64,000 nucleotides of DNA from Alloacidobacterium sp963823845 (GCA_963823845.1 CAWGND010000014.1:434001-498000), one strand, 5' to 3'; positions 24,709 through 33,994 are shown, counted from the first letter of the stretch. Program-made: numbers and translations. The notes: generated by a model from the letters alone, not told the origin.

Positions 24709-25761
24709 TCACCGCCCAGCACGAACCGCGGCAGCCAACTGTCCTAGCAAACCCTGTGTTTCCTTCCAGTCGATGCAGGCATCCGTGATGCTCTGACCAT
24801 AGGTGAGCGCCTTGCCATCCACCAGACTCTGCGAACCCGCCACCAGATTGCTCTCAAGCATCAATCCCATAATGCGGCGATCGCCCGCCGCGACCTGCGC
24901 CGCCACCTCGCGGCAAACTGCAGCCTGCTTCTTGTGGTCCTTGCCGCTGTTGGCATGGCTGCAATCGATCATGATGCGCGGCTTCACGCCCGCTTTTTCC
25001 ATCTGCTCTGCAGTTGAAGCGACAGAGGCAGCATCGTAGTTCGTCGTCTGCCTGCCGCCGCGCAGAATGATATGGCAGTCAGCATTACCCCCAGTAAACA
25101 AAATCGCCGACTGGCCAGTGGCCGAAGTGCCGAGAAACGTGTGTGGGTGCCCCGCCGAGACAATCGCCTCAATCGCAATCTGCACATTGCCCGACGTCCC
25201 GTTCTTGAACCCGACCGGACACGACAACCCGGAAGCAAGCTGGCGATGCACCTGGCTCTCCGTCGTACGTGCGCCGATCGCACCCCAGCTCACCAGCTCG
25301 GCGACGTATTGCGGCGAGATCATATCCAGGAACTCCGTGCCCGCAGGTACGCCCATGTCCGCCAGATCGAGCAGCAGATGCCGCGCCATCCTCAACCCAT
25401 CGTTAATCCGGAACGACTCATCAAGGTGTGGATCGTTAATCAGCCCTTTCCATCCCAGCGTTGTGCGTGGCTTCTCAAAGTAAACGCGCATCACAATCCG
25501 GAGCTCGTTGCCGAACTCGCCAATCGCGCCCTTCAGCAGCCCCGCATACTCGCGCGCAGCTTTCGTGTCGTGGATCGAGCACGGACCAACCACCACAACC
25601 AGCCGCGAATCATCGCCGTTCAGAATGTTAATAATTTCATTGCGCGCCTGAAAAACAGTCGCCGACGCCTGTTCGGTAACGGGCAGCTCTTCCTCCAGAA
25701 ACACAGGCGGAAGGACGACTTTTGTCGACTTGATGCGTAGATCATTTGTGGAATAGAACAT
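24709..25761 (-). CDS. 3-deoxy-7-phosphoheptulonate synthase (class I DAHP synthase)
   Basis: First step of the shikimate pathway: condenses PEP and erythrose-4-phosphate. It is 350 residues long, matching the E. coli AroG/F/H size. The core motifs are VVVGPCSIHD, FEKPRTTLGWKGLIND and IMIDCSHANSGKDHKKQ. The ATG at 25761 gives the standard N-terminus MFYSTNDLRIKS; an open frame upstream of it is not conserved. The N-terminal regulatory extension typical of feedback-inhibited isoenzymes is present, but which aromatic amino acid it senses cannot be told. It is a single gene facing the purine permease in tandem. Confidence 0.96.
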   Translation of the reverse strand: MFYSTNDLRIKSTKVVLPPVFLEEELPVTEQASATVFQARNEIINILNGDDSRLVVVVGPCSIHDTKAAREYAGLLKGAIGEFGNELRIVMRVYFEKPRTTLGWKGLINDPHLDESFRINDGLRMARHLLLDLADMGVPAGTEFLDMISPQYVAELVSWGAIGARTTESQVHRQLASGLSCPVGFKNGTSGNVQIAIEAIVSAGHPHTFLGTSATGQSAILFTGGNADCHIILRGGRQTTNYDAASVASTAEQMEKAGVKPRIMIDCSHANSGKDHKKQAAVCREVAAQVAAGDRRIMGLMLESNLVAGSQSLVDGKALTYGQSITDACIDWKETQGLLGQLAAAVRAGR

Positions 25762-25885
25762 GGACCTATTTTTAATGTAACAGTCATCGGTCACTGGCTC
25801 CGCACTGCAAAACATAAAGCTATGCGGAAGATTCCTGAGTCTGCCGATCCACTTGGTGGGAGCAGGCATGAATGGGATTGTCCGC

Positions 25886-26686
25886 CTACTCCGCGTCCGG
25901 TTTTGCTCCGGGAAGCCGCTTCTTCAGAAACGCGATTTGTCCTGTATGGTGAGATTCGTGTTCGCAGACGTGAAACCACTTGCAGTAATTATCTGTTGGA
26001 CCCCAGTACCAATCCTTGTCGACCGTCATAAGCCACGCATCGTCACGCTTCTTGAACTCAGCGAGCGATTTTTCGCGCGTTTCTTTCAAAGTGCTCAGAT
26101 AGTAATCGAGGTCGTGACCCTTGATGATTTTTCGTCCGGCATCTCCCAGACTCATCGCCGCGTCCCATTTCTGTTTCACATCGTTTGACCAGCTATCCCA
26201 CTTCATTCCATCAAAAGTGTTCATCTGGTAATAAGTCTCGGTTGCCGCCAAATGAAGCAGCAAGGCCCCAATCGTATTCGCATTGCTGTCAAAAAGATGA
26301 TCGAGGTCTGCCTGCGTCAGGCCCTTTAAAGGCGACACCACAGCCAGCTGCATCCAGGTCAGCATAGAGACAAGCGTTCCGATCTGCGGGGAGTAGCCAG
26401 GCTTTGGTCCAATAATATTCACCGAATCGGCACCGCCAGTCTGAGCGAATCCCGGCAGCAGCAGATGCGCTCCACCGGCCATAACAGTGATGGAGGCTGT
26501 ACCGTTGATGAAACTTCTTCGGTTGGGTAAGCAAATTGTGCCGTTTATAGCGTCCTCCAATGCTAACCAGCGTTTTCGCTCCGCATTTGCAGCGCCGATC
26601 TTATATCCAGACCATCCCTCATGCAAAGGTCCCATTCCATCCGCGCGTGACACAATGACGACAAATGCGAGACATGGGGAAGACAA
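25886..26686 (-). CDS. DinB-family metal-binding protein with Tat-like export signal
   Basis: The C-terminal 170 residues are a DinB-like four-helix bundle. Its metal-binding His triad is suggested by LLLHLAATETYY and FHVCEHESHHTGQIAFLKKRLPG (core EHESHHTGQIAF). Ahead of it is NRRSFINGTASITVMAGGAHLL, which looks like a twin-arginine signal. The true start is uncertain: the longest version begins at 26686 and the next ATG is at 26635. The 40 or so residues before the RR look poorly conserved. DinB proteins include thiol-dependent transferases, but export would be unusual for those, so the role is unknown. Confidence 0.7.
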   Translation of the reverse strand: MSSPCLAFVVIVSRADGMGPLHEGWSGYKIGAANAERKRWLALEDAINGTICLPNRRSFINGTASITVMAGGAHLLLPGFAQTGGADSVNIIGPKPGYSPQIGTLVSMLTWMQLAVVSPLKGLTQADLDHLFDSNANTIGALLLHLAATETYYQMNTFDGMKWDSWSNDVKQKWDAAMSLGDAGRKIIKGHDLDYYLSTLKETREKSLAEFKKRDDAWLMTVDKDWYWGPTDNYCKWFHVCEHESHHTGQIAFLKKRLPGAKPDAE

Positions 26687-26914
26687 TCACCCATCCATGC
26701 GCCTCCCACCGCTGTCAATAAAGGTCCAGGACGGTTCTCGTCCTCACCGCAGCACAGCGAAATTCTGAAGAAAATTCCAGTCGTTGCCAATCCACTCCGC
26801 CCATTGCGAACGTACTCACCACGTCTGGGGAATTGCGGCGTCGCAATCAGCCGAGCAGGATATCCGAAGTGAATACGCCTCTACTCCCCGGAAAATCTCC
26901 AAGGAGGTTAGATC

Positions 26915-27784
26915 ATGGATCTACCCGAGGATACGCAAGCTGCCATACCAGCCGATGAAACTCCGTCTGGCATGTCAAGAAGATCATTTTTTAAACGCGC
27001 TACAGTAGTCGGGGCCACCAGCGCGTTCGCATTGAGCGGACTCGTCAGTCTGGCTGCGGCATCGGACAAAGACGCGAACGACTACCATAGAGACGACCAC
27101 GACCATGATGATCCGAAGAAGCGCGATCTGGACATCCTTGTTGCAGCACAAATCGCAGAAGCGCTAGCCGTAACCACCTATACCAACATCATCGACAACT
27201 CACCCTTTTTCACGCGTCTGCCCAATGACGATCAGGGCTACTTAGTCGCTGCACGGCAGGAAGAGATGTCCCACTATTTGCTCGAGCAATCCGTGACCGA
27301 TCAATTCACTCCATTTAGCTCCTTCTTCTATCCCGCCAAAATGTTCACCGATGCACAAACCACTCTCAACATTCTCGTCACCCTTGAGGACGCCTTCATC
27401 GCCGCCTATCTCGTCGGAGTGCGCAACTTCAGCACGCGCGATCTCCGAGTCACGGCGGCACGCATCATGGGAATCGAGAGCGACCATCGTACGCTCGCCC
27501 GAGTCCTGGCCGGCGATGTCGCCCCACAAGACGGCGGTCCGATCGAAACGATCACCGGGGCCCAAGGCGTAGCCGAGAGTGCCGATCCTCCCAATAACAA
27601 CGGCTACGAAAGAACCCTGTGCTGGACGAAAATCGATCAGGCGCTGGCTGCGTTGATGCCTTTCGTGGACAAGACTGCAGCCATGAAGGCTGGGTTTAAC
27701 ACGGCAAAATCGTTTCCGTTCGATCCCTTCAACCCGGTTCTGCCGAATCCGCTTGGAGAATTCATCTCCTTTAAAGGCTGCTAA
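26915..27784 (+). CDS. Tat-exported ferritin-like domain protein
   Basis: A 289-residue protein with a twin-arginine signal (SRRSFFKRATVVGATSAFAL, about residues 24-43) after a 23-residue hydrophilic lead. It should be folded with its cofactor in the cytoplasm and sent to the periplasm. The mature part is a ferritin-like helical bundle of the Ferritin_2 group. Glu/His residues at helix-centre spacing are seen in IAEALAVTTYTN, ARQEEMSHYLLEQ, LEDAFIAAYLVG and GIESDHRTLARV. A His/Asp-rich stretch (YHRDDHDHDDPKKRD) precedes the bundle and could bind metal. The ribosome site AAGGAGG seven bases before the ATG is unusually strong. Function in iron or oxidative stress is inferred. Confidence 0.85.
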   Translation: MDLPEDTQAAIPADETPSGMSRRSFFKRATVVGATSAFALSGLVSLAAASDKDANDYHRDDHDHDDPKKRDLDILVAAQIAEALAVTTYTNIIDNSPFFTRLPNDDQGYLVAARQEEMSHYLLEQSVTDQFTPFSSFFYPAKMFTDAQTTLNILVTLEDAFIAAYLVGVRNFSTRDLRVTAARIMGIESDHRTLARVLAGDVAPQDGGPIETITGAQGVAESADPPNNNGYERTLCWTKIDQALAALMPFVDKTAAMKAGFNTAKSFPFDPFNPVLPNPLGEFISFKGC

Positions 27785-27810
27785 GAGGCCACAACGCAAC
27801 AAACTCGAAC

Positions 27811-27862
27811 AATAGCCGACAAGGCCACGATGTACGCAGATGTCGTGGCCTTCTCGGCTATT
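27811..27862. terminator. long stem-loop between convergent genes
   Basis: AATAGCCGA (27811-27819) plus AAGGCCACGA (27821-27830) pair with TCGTGGCCTT (27843-27852) plus TCGGCTATT (27854-27862). This gives a 20-position stem with one internal C-C mismatch and a 12-base loop. No long T run follows. It lies between the ferritin-like gene and the GH92 gene, which converge here. Confidence 0.75.
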
Positions 27863-27905
27863 CCAGTGTGCCAATGAGAGCTCGTCTGTGAGCGGCTATG
27901 AGCTA

Positions 27906-30371
27906 TTAGTTAACCGACGGAGCGAAAGATGGAGGCGCATCGTCTGCGCCCGCACCCCATTGTTTATCCGGCGCGGGCGACAGTATAAACTCCAGCGTGC
28001 CGCCATGGCTCACAAATGATTCCGGCAGCCAAGTCCTCGACGTAGCCTTGCCGTCAACTTTTAAAGTGTGGACATACGGAGCGTCGGTCCCGGCACCCTC
28101 GCTCTTGATAACGATGTCGCCGGATGGTCGGTGAACGCGAATCTCGGCAAACAGGGGACTGCCCAACACCAGTTCCGCGCGGCCCGGTATTTCAGGATAA
28201 AAGCCCATCGCCGACCACACATACCATGACGACATCTCCCCGAGATCGTCATTTCCCGGCATGCCCTTCGGCGTGTTGGTCCAAATCGTGTTCAGCACGC
28301 GGCGAACCGTCTCCTGCGTCTTCCACGGCTGCCCGGAAAAATCATAGAGCCACGGTGTCTCGATAGATGGCTCATTATTTAGTTCAGCATGCAGACCGCC
28401 CGACTCTGTCACTGCCCATGAGCCATCTGGTTTGTGGAAGAACGTATCAAGGCGCGCGTTGGCTGCGTCGGTGCCGCCAAGCATGTCAAAGAGGCCGCGC
28501 TCATTGAAAGGGATCATCCAGAGATACTGGGCCGCGCTACCCTCTACAAACCCATCGTCAGACGCCGGATCAAATTTCGGCCATGTCCCATCCGCGTTGC
28601 GGTTTTGGATATAGCCAGCCTGACTCGTCGCCTTCGGGTTGAAAATATTCTTCCAGTATTGTGCGCGTTCGAGAAAGAGCGCATGGTTTGCCTTGTCGTC
28701 GAGACGGCGCGCAAGTTCCGCGACCGCGAAGTCCGCAGTCACATCCTCAAGCGTGTCCGCGGCCGGTCCCCACGCATTGCCCTCGGTAGGGATGTAGTGA
28801 AGCTTCAACCACAAATCGAGTGACGGCCGCTGCCCGACACATTCCACCGGACAACCCTCCTTGCTCAGATCGTGTTCCGTAGGCACGGTTGCCGCTTTCA
28901 ACAGCGAGAGATATGCCGACTTCACATCGAAGCGCTCACCGCCGAAAGCGAGAATGTCCGCGATTGCAGGCGCAGCCGGATCGCCATTCATCACATGCGT
29001 TATGCCGGAGTTGTGCGTCCAGCGGTCCCACTCGCCGCCGTTCTGATCGGCCTGATTCAACAGCGACTGCGCAATGTCGCTGCCCACTTCCGGCATGAGC
29101 AGCGTTACCAGTTGCAGTTGCGAACGGTACACATCCCATCCTGAAAAAGTACTGTACTGTGCCTTCTGCGGAGCAGCAATCGCGTGGACCTTCTGATCCA
29201 TGCCAAAGTACCTGCCATCCACATCGCTGTAGAGGTTTTCGCCCAGCAGCGTGTGGTAAAGTGCCGTGTAAAAGACCGTACGTTGATCGGCTGTCCCACT
29301 GCTGATATGGACGCGGTCGAGCGCCTGATTCCACGCCGCGTGTGCCCGCAGGCGCAACGTTTCAAAGCTGGTGCCTTCCTGATTCTCCGCCCGCAGGTTC
29401 GCCTCAGCATTTTGCTGACTGACATACGAGATGCCCACGCGCACATTCACAAGCGGCGACTTTGACGTATCCAGCACAACCCATCCACCCGACCCTTTAC
29501 CCGGAGGTGGAAAGCCACGCGTGCCATAGGTGGTGCCACCGCTCGCCTCGGCAGTATCGGGTCGGACCGCAGAATCCTGCCATGTGCCCGTTGACAGAAA
29601 GGGCTGGTCGAAATGAGCCACAAAGTAGAGCGTGTAATAGCTGCGGCGGTCCGTCGTTCCAAGATAGCCGCAGAAATTCCCGCTCGTGACTGAGCCGGAG
29701 ATCGTGTGATTTGCGGTATCTATCCGGACCGTCGCATCCGTGCTCCCGGTCTCAGAATCAGAAGTCCGGACCAGCATCACCGCCGGCTGTCCGGCAGGAT
29801 AGGTAAAGCGGCCAGCACCGGTGCGCGGCGTCGCCGTCAGTTCCACCGTCACTCCATTCGCAAGCTTCACCCGATAATAGCCTGCAACTGCGGTCTCGTC
29901 CGCGTGAGAAAACTCGCTTGCATAGACTTCGTTATTCGCATCGTCAGACGGCGAACTCTGCACACTGCCGACAATCGGCATGAAGGGAATATCGCCGCTT
30001 GCGCCTGCGCAGCCCGTCCCCATCAGATGGGTGAGCGAAAAGCCGCGCATCTTCGTCGCCGTATACTCGTATCCACCGGGAGCAGCCGGACGTGCGCGGT
30101 CATCCTTCATCGACCCTGGTACGCCCTCAACCTTGCGCCGCGGCTTGTTCGATGGTTGTTCAGGGCTCCACGCGACCATGCCAAACGGAAGCACCGCGCC
30201 CGGATAGTCGTTGCCGCCATTCGTCGTCCCGATCAAGGGGTTCACCAGAGAGGCAGGGTCGCTCGCCTGCGCCGCAGCAGATCTTCCCATCGGAAGAGCC
30301 AGGAAAAGTGCGGCAAGAAGTGTTACGGCAGCCACACGACTACTCGGATAAATTCGTTCCAGCAAAACCAA
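27906..30371 (-). CDS. secreted GH92-family alpha-mannosidase
   Basis: An 821-residue exported glycoside hydrolase. An N-terminal signal peptide (VTLLAALFLALPMGRSAAAQ) leads into the GH92 opening VNPLIGTTNGGNDYPGAVLPFGM. The C-terminal catalytic (alpha/alpha)6 region has the family phrase GMPGNDDLGEMSSWYVWSAMGFYPEIPG (core GNDDLGEMSSWYVW), with the calcium/catalytic acidic residues. GH92 enzymes are calcium-dependent exo-alpha-mannosidases that trim mannose from glycans. A LacI-type operator lies about 80 bases upstream of the start, so expression is probably sugar-induced. The gene stands alone on the minus strand. Confidence 0.94.
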   Translation of the reverse strand: MVLLERIYPSSRVAAVTLLAALFLALPMGRSAAAQASDPASLVNPLIGTTNGGNDYPGAVLPFGMVAWSPEQPSNKPRRKVEGVPGSMKDDRARPAAPGGYEYTATKMRGFSLTHLMGTGCAGASGDIPFMPIVGSVQSSPSDDANNEVYASEFSHADETAVAGYYRVKLANGVTVELTATPRTGAGRFTYPAGQPAVMLVRTSDSETGSTDATVRIDTANHTISGSVTSGNFCGYLGTTDRRSYYTLYFVAHFDQPFLSTGTWQDSAVRPDTAEASGGTTYGTRGFPPPGKGSGGWVVLDTSKSPLVNVRVGISYVSQQNAEANLRAENQEGTSFETLRLRAHAAWNQALDRVHISSGTADQRTVFYTALYHTLLGENLYSDVDGRYFGMDQKVHAIAAPQKAQYSTFSGWDVYRSQLQLVTLLMPEVGSDIAQSLLNQADQNGGEWDRWTHNSGITHVMNGDPAAPAIADILAFGGERFDVKSAYLSLLKAATVPTEHDLSKEGCPVECVGQRPSLDLWLKLHYIPTEGNAWGPAADTLEDVTADFAVAELARRLDDKANHALFLERAQYWKNIFNPKATSQAGYIQNRNADGTWPKFDPASDDGFVEGSAAQYLWMIPFNERGLFDMLGGTDAANARLDTFFHKPDGSWAVTESGGLHAELNNEPSIETPWLYDFSGQPWKTQETVRRVLNTIWTNTPKGMPGNDDLGEMSSWYVWSAMGFYPEIPGRAELVLGSPLFAEIRVHRPSGDIVIKSEGAGTDAPYVHTLKVDGKATSRTWLPESFVSHGGTLEFILSPAPDKQWGAGADDAPPSFAPSVN

Positions 30372-30450
30372 TGTCGATACACTCCTCAGCGAGAAAGATC
30401 TTAGGCTTCAGACTCAATACGACTGAAATTGTAGACTTCATGCGCGAAAT

Positions 30451-30464
30451 TGGAAACGATTCCA
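30451..30464. promoter_or_regulatory. LacI-family operator-like palindrome
   Basis: TGGAAACGATTCCA has the central CG and the TGnAAnCG half-site typical of LacI/CcpA-family operators. It is 80 bases upstream of the GH92 start and about 90 bases before the VOC gene. A near copy (TGGAAGCGTTTACA) precedes the DUF4965-type gene at 36655. Confidence 0.6.
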
Positions 30465-30552
30465 TTCGGTCATAGAGCCTGACCGCTGCCAGCAAAAATT
30501 GATTTAACGATCACGCCCTGATAAAACGGTGGCGCCAGCAAAGGAGCCAGTC

Positions 30553-30924
30553 ATGCAACCCACTCTCGGCAACGGAAAAATCTGCTACATCGAGATACCC
30601 GCCACCGACGTAACCCGCTCCGCCGACTTCTACAGCAAGGTCTTCGGCTGGAGTGTCCGCCAGCGCGGCGATGGCGCCACTGCTTTTGATGACGCAGTGG
30701 GCCAGGTAAGCGGGGCATGGGTTCAGGGACGTCCACCCGCTACGCAGCCCGGCTTCATGATCTACATCTGGGTAGACAGCGTAGTCGCGACCGCCGATGC
30801 AGTTATCGCCAATGGGTGCGAGATCGTTCAGCCTATCGGAGCAGACGCGCCTGAGATCACAGCCCGCTTCCGCGACCCCGGCGGCAACGTCGTCGGCCTT
30901 TATCAGGAGCCACCCGCACAGTGA
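30553..30924 (+). CDS. VOC-family (glyoxalase/dioxygenase fold) protein
   Basis: A 123-residue cytoplasmic protein with one VOC domain: the opening YIEIPATDVTRSADFYSKVFGW and the closing FRDPGGNVVGLYQEP. The start at 30553 is set by AAGGAG nine bases upstream; an earlier in-frame GTG lies within the leader. Proteins of this small type are often predicted as lactoylglutathione-lyase-like or antibiotic-resistance enzymes, but the function is open. A degraded second copy of its 3' end lies at 31850-31922, on the other side of the GIDE gene. Confidence 0.85.
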   Translation: MQPTLGNGKICYIEIPATDVTRSADFYSKVFGWSVRQRGDGATAFDDAVGQVSGAWVQGRPPATQPGFMIYIWVDSVVATADAVIANGCEIVQPIGADAPEITARFRDPGGNVVGLYQEPPAQ

Positions 30925-30937
30925 GAATCGATCGCCG

Positions 30938-31819
30938 TCAGAAAAGCAGAGCCAAAACTCCAAGCACCGCCACTCCCGCGCTCCACGCAGCGAAGACGAG
31001 CGCCTTCTTTCGCTGCTCCTGATCCATCGCATTCCCAACCAGCGAAGAGACCAGGAACGGGGCCCCCATCGCTCCTCGCATCAGCACGCGAGTGCTGCCT
31101 TCGTCGGTAATCGTTCCTGCTATTTCATATTCCTGTCCCGGCAGAATACACATTTCCCTGAAACGAAACGATCGCCCTTTCGTCTCCTTGTAGAATTTCG
31201 ATGCGTGCCATTCGCGCAGATGCTCCAGCCTTTCGGGTACTCGCGGGTCTGCGACCTTCTCCGGTGATACCAGCGCCTTACTCATCGCGTCGTACAAAAA
31301 GCTCTTCGTTTGATTGGGGCAGTGCTGCTGCACATACTCCACCAGAATCCGTTCTCTTTCATTGCGAGGCTCCGAGATCGCTTCATCTTCCGCCGTGACA
31401 GGCACCGCCACTTCCAGTCCCTCCGGACGGACTTGAATCGCTCCGCTTGCATCCCGCAGCCAAAAACTGGCGCTTGAAACTTCTTCATGAATCGGCGCCC
31501 ATGACGACCCTTCATCGCCGCCGTCGTTGCTGCCCTGATCTATCTCGACGCGATATCCGCAACACCGCGTCGCCGAGAATGGGCTGACAACTGGCTGCTC
31601 GCAATACGCCACGCCGCGAAGCCGGGCCCGACCACTCGCGGCCTGTCCAATCGGAGAAACGGGAACCGCAGCCAGCGTCTTCGCGGTTGCCAGGAGCTTT
31701 CGAGCGCGAAGCAGTCCAACTCCACCACCCAGAATCATCAAAAGCCCCAGCAGACTCTGCGCACTCCAGGGAACGCCATTCGCTTCAACGATCATTGCGA
31801 GAAAGAACCATGCGGTCAT
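30938..31819 (-). CDS. GIDE-domain (MUL1/E3-ligase-like) membrane protein
   Basis: A 293-residue protein with a hydrophobic N-terminus (about residues 2-40) and a C-terminal helix (about 273-292). Between them is a GIDE-type domain, the domain also found in the mitochondrial ligase MUL1. The pattern fits: SGRARLRGVAYCEQPVVSPFSATRCCGYRVEI (core VSPFSATRCCGYRVE), a FWLRDASGAIQVRPEGLEV strand pair, and RFREMCILPGQEYEIAGTI. Bacterial GIDE proteins have no RING domain, and none is present here. Role unknown. The stop is 13 bases from the VOC gene it converges with. Confidence 0.75.
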   Translation of the reverse strand: MTAWFFLAMIVEANGVPWSAQSLLGLLMILGGGVGLLRARKLLATAKTLAAVPVSPIGQAASGRARLRGVAYCEQPVVSPFSATRCCGYRVEIDQGSNDGGDEGSSWAPIHEEVSSASFWLRDASGAIQVRPEGLEVAVPVTAEDEAISEPRNERERILVEYVQQHCPNQTKSFLYDAMSKALVSPEKVADPRVPERLEHLREWHASKFYKETKGRSFRFREMCILPGQEYEIAGTITDEGSTRVLMRGAMGAPFLVSSLVGNAMDQEQRKKALVFAAWSAGVAVLGVLALLF

Positions 31820-31849
31820 CGTTCAACTCCGCGGACAGCCCACATCTTC

Positions 31850-31922
31850 GCACAGAACCGAGAGACCACAGCCCACCCGCTGGTAACGTCCGAAGCCTCT
31901 CCCAGGAGCCATCCCCACAGTG
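31850..31922 (+). pseudogene. remnant of a second VOC gene 3' end
   Basis: GGTAACGTCCGAAGC...CAGGAGCCATCC...CACAGTGA (31875-31922) aligns to the last 46 bases of the VOC gene at 30553 with 34 identities by hand. It keeps an in-frame stop and reads as GNVRSLSQEPSPQ against GNVVGLYQEPPAQ. GAGACCACAGCCC at 31862-31874 matches GAGATCACAGCCC of the intact gene. Bases corresponding to the FRDPGG region are missing. No longer frame is preserved upstream. Confidence 0.55.
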
Positions 31923-32031
31923 AGCATCAGCCGCAGCCAACCACCTCTGGAATCAGTGCGTGGAAAACATCGACGCACGCAACTCCCTAAGGAATGATGA
32001 ATTTAGCCAAAAATTGTGGGGAGGGGTGAGC

Positions 32032-32703
32032 CTACTCCGCATGCAGAACAATCTCGAAAAGCAGCAGGCAAATGGTTGTGTAAATCACGTCATATCCCGC
32101 TAGCAGCTTGATCCAAAGCCCCGGATCGGCCTCGCCCGTAAGGATGGCGGTCGCCCCCAGCACCATCGCCAGCAGCGCCGGAATAAACAACGGGAAGAGA
32201 ATCAGTGGCAGCAGCAATTCCCGATTGCGCGTCCGAATCGAGAGCGCCGCAAAGAAAGTCCCATTGACCACCAGCGCCCAGGTCCCCAGCGGCAGCACCA
32301 GCGCCAGCAGCCAGCCATTTCCCAGCGCGTGCAGATTGTAAAAAATGATGAAGACCGGCGTGAGAATCAGCTCAACCACAGTTACAAATAGGAAATTCGC
32401 CAGCACCTTCCCCATAAAAAGCGAAGCCGCCGGAGCAGGCGTCATCCGCTGCGCATCCAGCACCTGGTGCCGCAATTCTCGCGCCCAAGCCTGGTTCAGC
32501 GCCGACACAGAAGCGAACATCGTAGCCACGCAAAGAATCCCGCCCGCAATCTGCCGCGAGGACTCCCGCGTAGGATCGAAAGCCAGACTGAAGAGCACCA
32601 CCACCAGCAGGGCAAAGAAGAGCATGGAGTTGATGGCATCCTTCGACCGCCACTCCAGCCGCAGGTCTTTTACCAGATGCGTGACAAAATAAGGCCGCCT
32701 CAC
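32032..32703 (-). CDS. ccmB: haem exporter permease CcmB
   Basis: Membrane component of the System I cytochrome c maturation ABC transporter, which pairs with CcmA. The 223-residue protein has six hydrophobic segments. CcmB phrases include LRLEWRSKDAINSMLFFALLV (core SKDAINSMLFFALL) and NRELLLPLILFPLFIPALLA. The GTG start at 32703 overlaps the ybaK stop (GTGA). The gene reads without interruption, unlike the three genes ahead of it. CcmC, CcmF, CcmG and CcmH are not in the window. Confidence 0.9.
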   Translation of the reverse strand: MRRPYFVTHLVKDLRLEWRSKDAINSMLFFALLVVVLFSLAFDPTRESSRQIAGGILCVATMFASVSALNQAWARELRHQVLDAQRMTPAPAASLFMGKVLANFLFVTVVELILTPVFIIFYNLHALGNGWLLALVLPLGTWALVVNGTFFAALSIRTRNRELLLPLILFPLFIPALLAMVLGATAILTGEADPGLWIKLLAGYDVIYTTICLLLFEIVLHAE

Positions 32704-33180
32704 AGAGCATGCTCCTTCGTAAGATCGGCCAGCACAGCCTGCGAAGCGCGAACATAATCGGCAGGAGAGAGAACAATCTGGGTGCCACGCGTCCCCGCCG
32801 AGACCGATATCACATCGAAGAGCTCCAGAGTCTCGTCGACATAAACAGGGAAGTCCTTCTTCGCCCCAAAAACAGTCACCCCGCCGCGAATATAGCCTGT
32901 AAGCGGTTGAATCTCTTTGAGCGAAACCATCTCCGCCTTGCGGGCTCCGGCGGCAGCGGCGAGCTTCTTGAAATCCAGTTCGGCATTGCCAGGAACGACC
33001 GCAAAAACATGCTCCCTGTCGCTCGTGACGCAGAGCAGGGTCTTAAAAACCTGCTCCGCAGGCAGCCCGATCTTCTCCGCAACCAGAACTGGCCGAGAAG
33101 TCCTCGGTATCCAGCGCATACTCGCGCAGCTCATGGTCGATACCCAGAGAATCGAGATAGCGCGCAGCGTTGGTCTTCAT
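32700..33180 (-). pseudogene. ybaK: YbaK/ProX-type aminoacyl-tRNA deacylase, one frame change
   Basis: Hydrolyses misacylated tRNA, typically Cys-tRNA(Pro). The true start is the ATG at 33180, which gives MKTNAARYLDSLGIDHELRE and overlaps the ccmA stop as ATGA. Near base 33095 the frame must move by one base (an extra base around GGCCAGTTCTGG) to continue into VAEKIGLPAEQVFKTLLC. The rest then runs to the stop at 32700 with family motifs such as PGNAELDFKK and GYIRGGVTVFGAKK. With one base removed the protein is about 160 residues, normal size. It is either a real frameshift or a sequencing error. Confidence 0.85.
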
Positions 33181-33840
33181 GCCTTGATCGCGCTCGTTTG
33201 CGTTTCTTCTACGATCGAACTCACGCTGCCCGCAACCAGCGTAATCACCGAATCGGCAAGTGGCTCAGCCAGCTCGCGTTGATGTGTCGTAAGCACGATC
33301 GTCCGCTGCTCGGCCTTGATTCCGGCAAGCAATCGCAGCATCTGATGCGCGCTGCCGATGTCCATGTTGGAAAAAGGCTCGTCCAGCAGCAGCAATTCGG
33401 GCTCGCGAAAACAGCACGCGAGCAAGCGATGCCCGCTGCCGCATGCCCTGCGAATATTGCCCAACCGTGCGCGTCAAGTGCCGGATCGAGCCCGACGGAG
33501 CGCAAAGCGTCTTCCGGCGTAAGGCAAGGCTGCGTCCGGTACAAATCGCCGAAAATAGCGCAAGATTTTCTACGGCCGTGTATTCGTCGTAAAGCATGGG
33601 TGCATGGCTCATATAGCCGATGCGGTCGCGCGCTTCCTCGGCGTCGTTCCCCAGACGAGACGGTTCCATAGCTCGGCCGAAAAGTCCGGCAAGAATGCGA
33701 AGAAGCGTCGATTTGCCCGCCCCATTTTCCCCGAGAAGCACGTAGCAATGGCCGGCTTCAAGCGTGAGCGAAACCTTGCGCAGCGCGGCAAATGTTCCAT
33801 AGAGCTTGGAGACGGTTTCAAGCTGGGCGGTGATAGGCAT
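33177..33840 (-). pseudogene. ccmA: cytochrome c maturation ATPase CcmA, several frame changes
   Basis: ATP-binding subunit of the CcmAB transporter. All ABC motifs can be found but not in one frame: Walker A LLGENGAGKST at the start, LTPEDALRSVGLDPALD, signature VGQYSQGMRQRASLA, Walker B ELLLLDEPFSNMD, and the switch His in LTTHQRELAEPLADS. Five frame changes appear, near 33686, 33660, 33540, 33466 and 33405. The last is fixed by dropping one T of a TTTT run. The reconstructed protein is about 220 residues, normal size. The stop overlaps the ybaK ATG. Confidence 0.85.
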
Positions 33841-33904
33841 GAGCTAATGGATTAGTTTACAGGCGAGTGAACACAGAGGTTTCACAAGTGATGGGAGATG
33901 CTGC

Positions 33905-33965
33905 GATCGAAAAACAGATCCTTCGATTGTGGCTGCTATCGCAGCCTCCGCTCAGGATGACAATC
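33905..33965. repeat. dispersed CCTGAGCG-type intergenic repeat, copy 4 (reverse)
   Basis: Read on the minus strand this is TGTCATCCTGAGCGGAGGCT followed by GCGATAGCAGCC. The segment GGCTGC TATC GCAGCC (33931-33946) forms a short hairpin. It lies at the end of the ccmE region and may have extended or replaced the ccmE 3' end. Confidence 0.55.
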
Positions 33966-33994
33966 GTTTTGGATACCGAGTTATTTTGCCTGAA

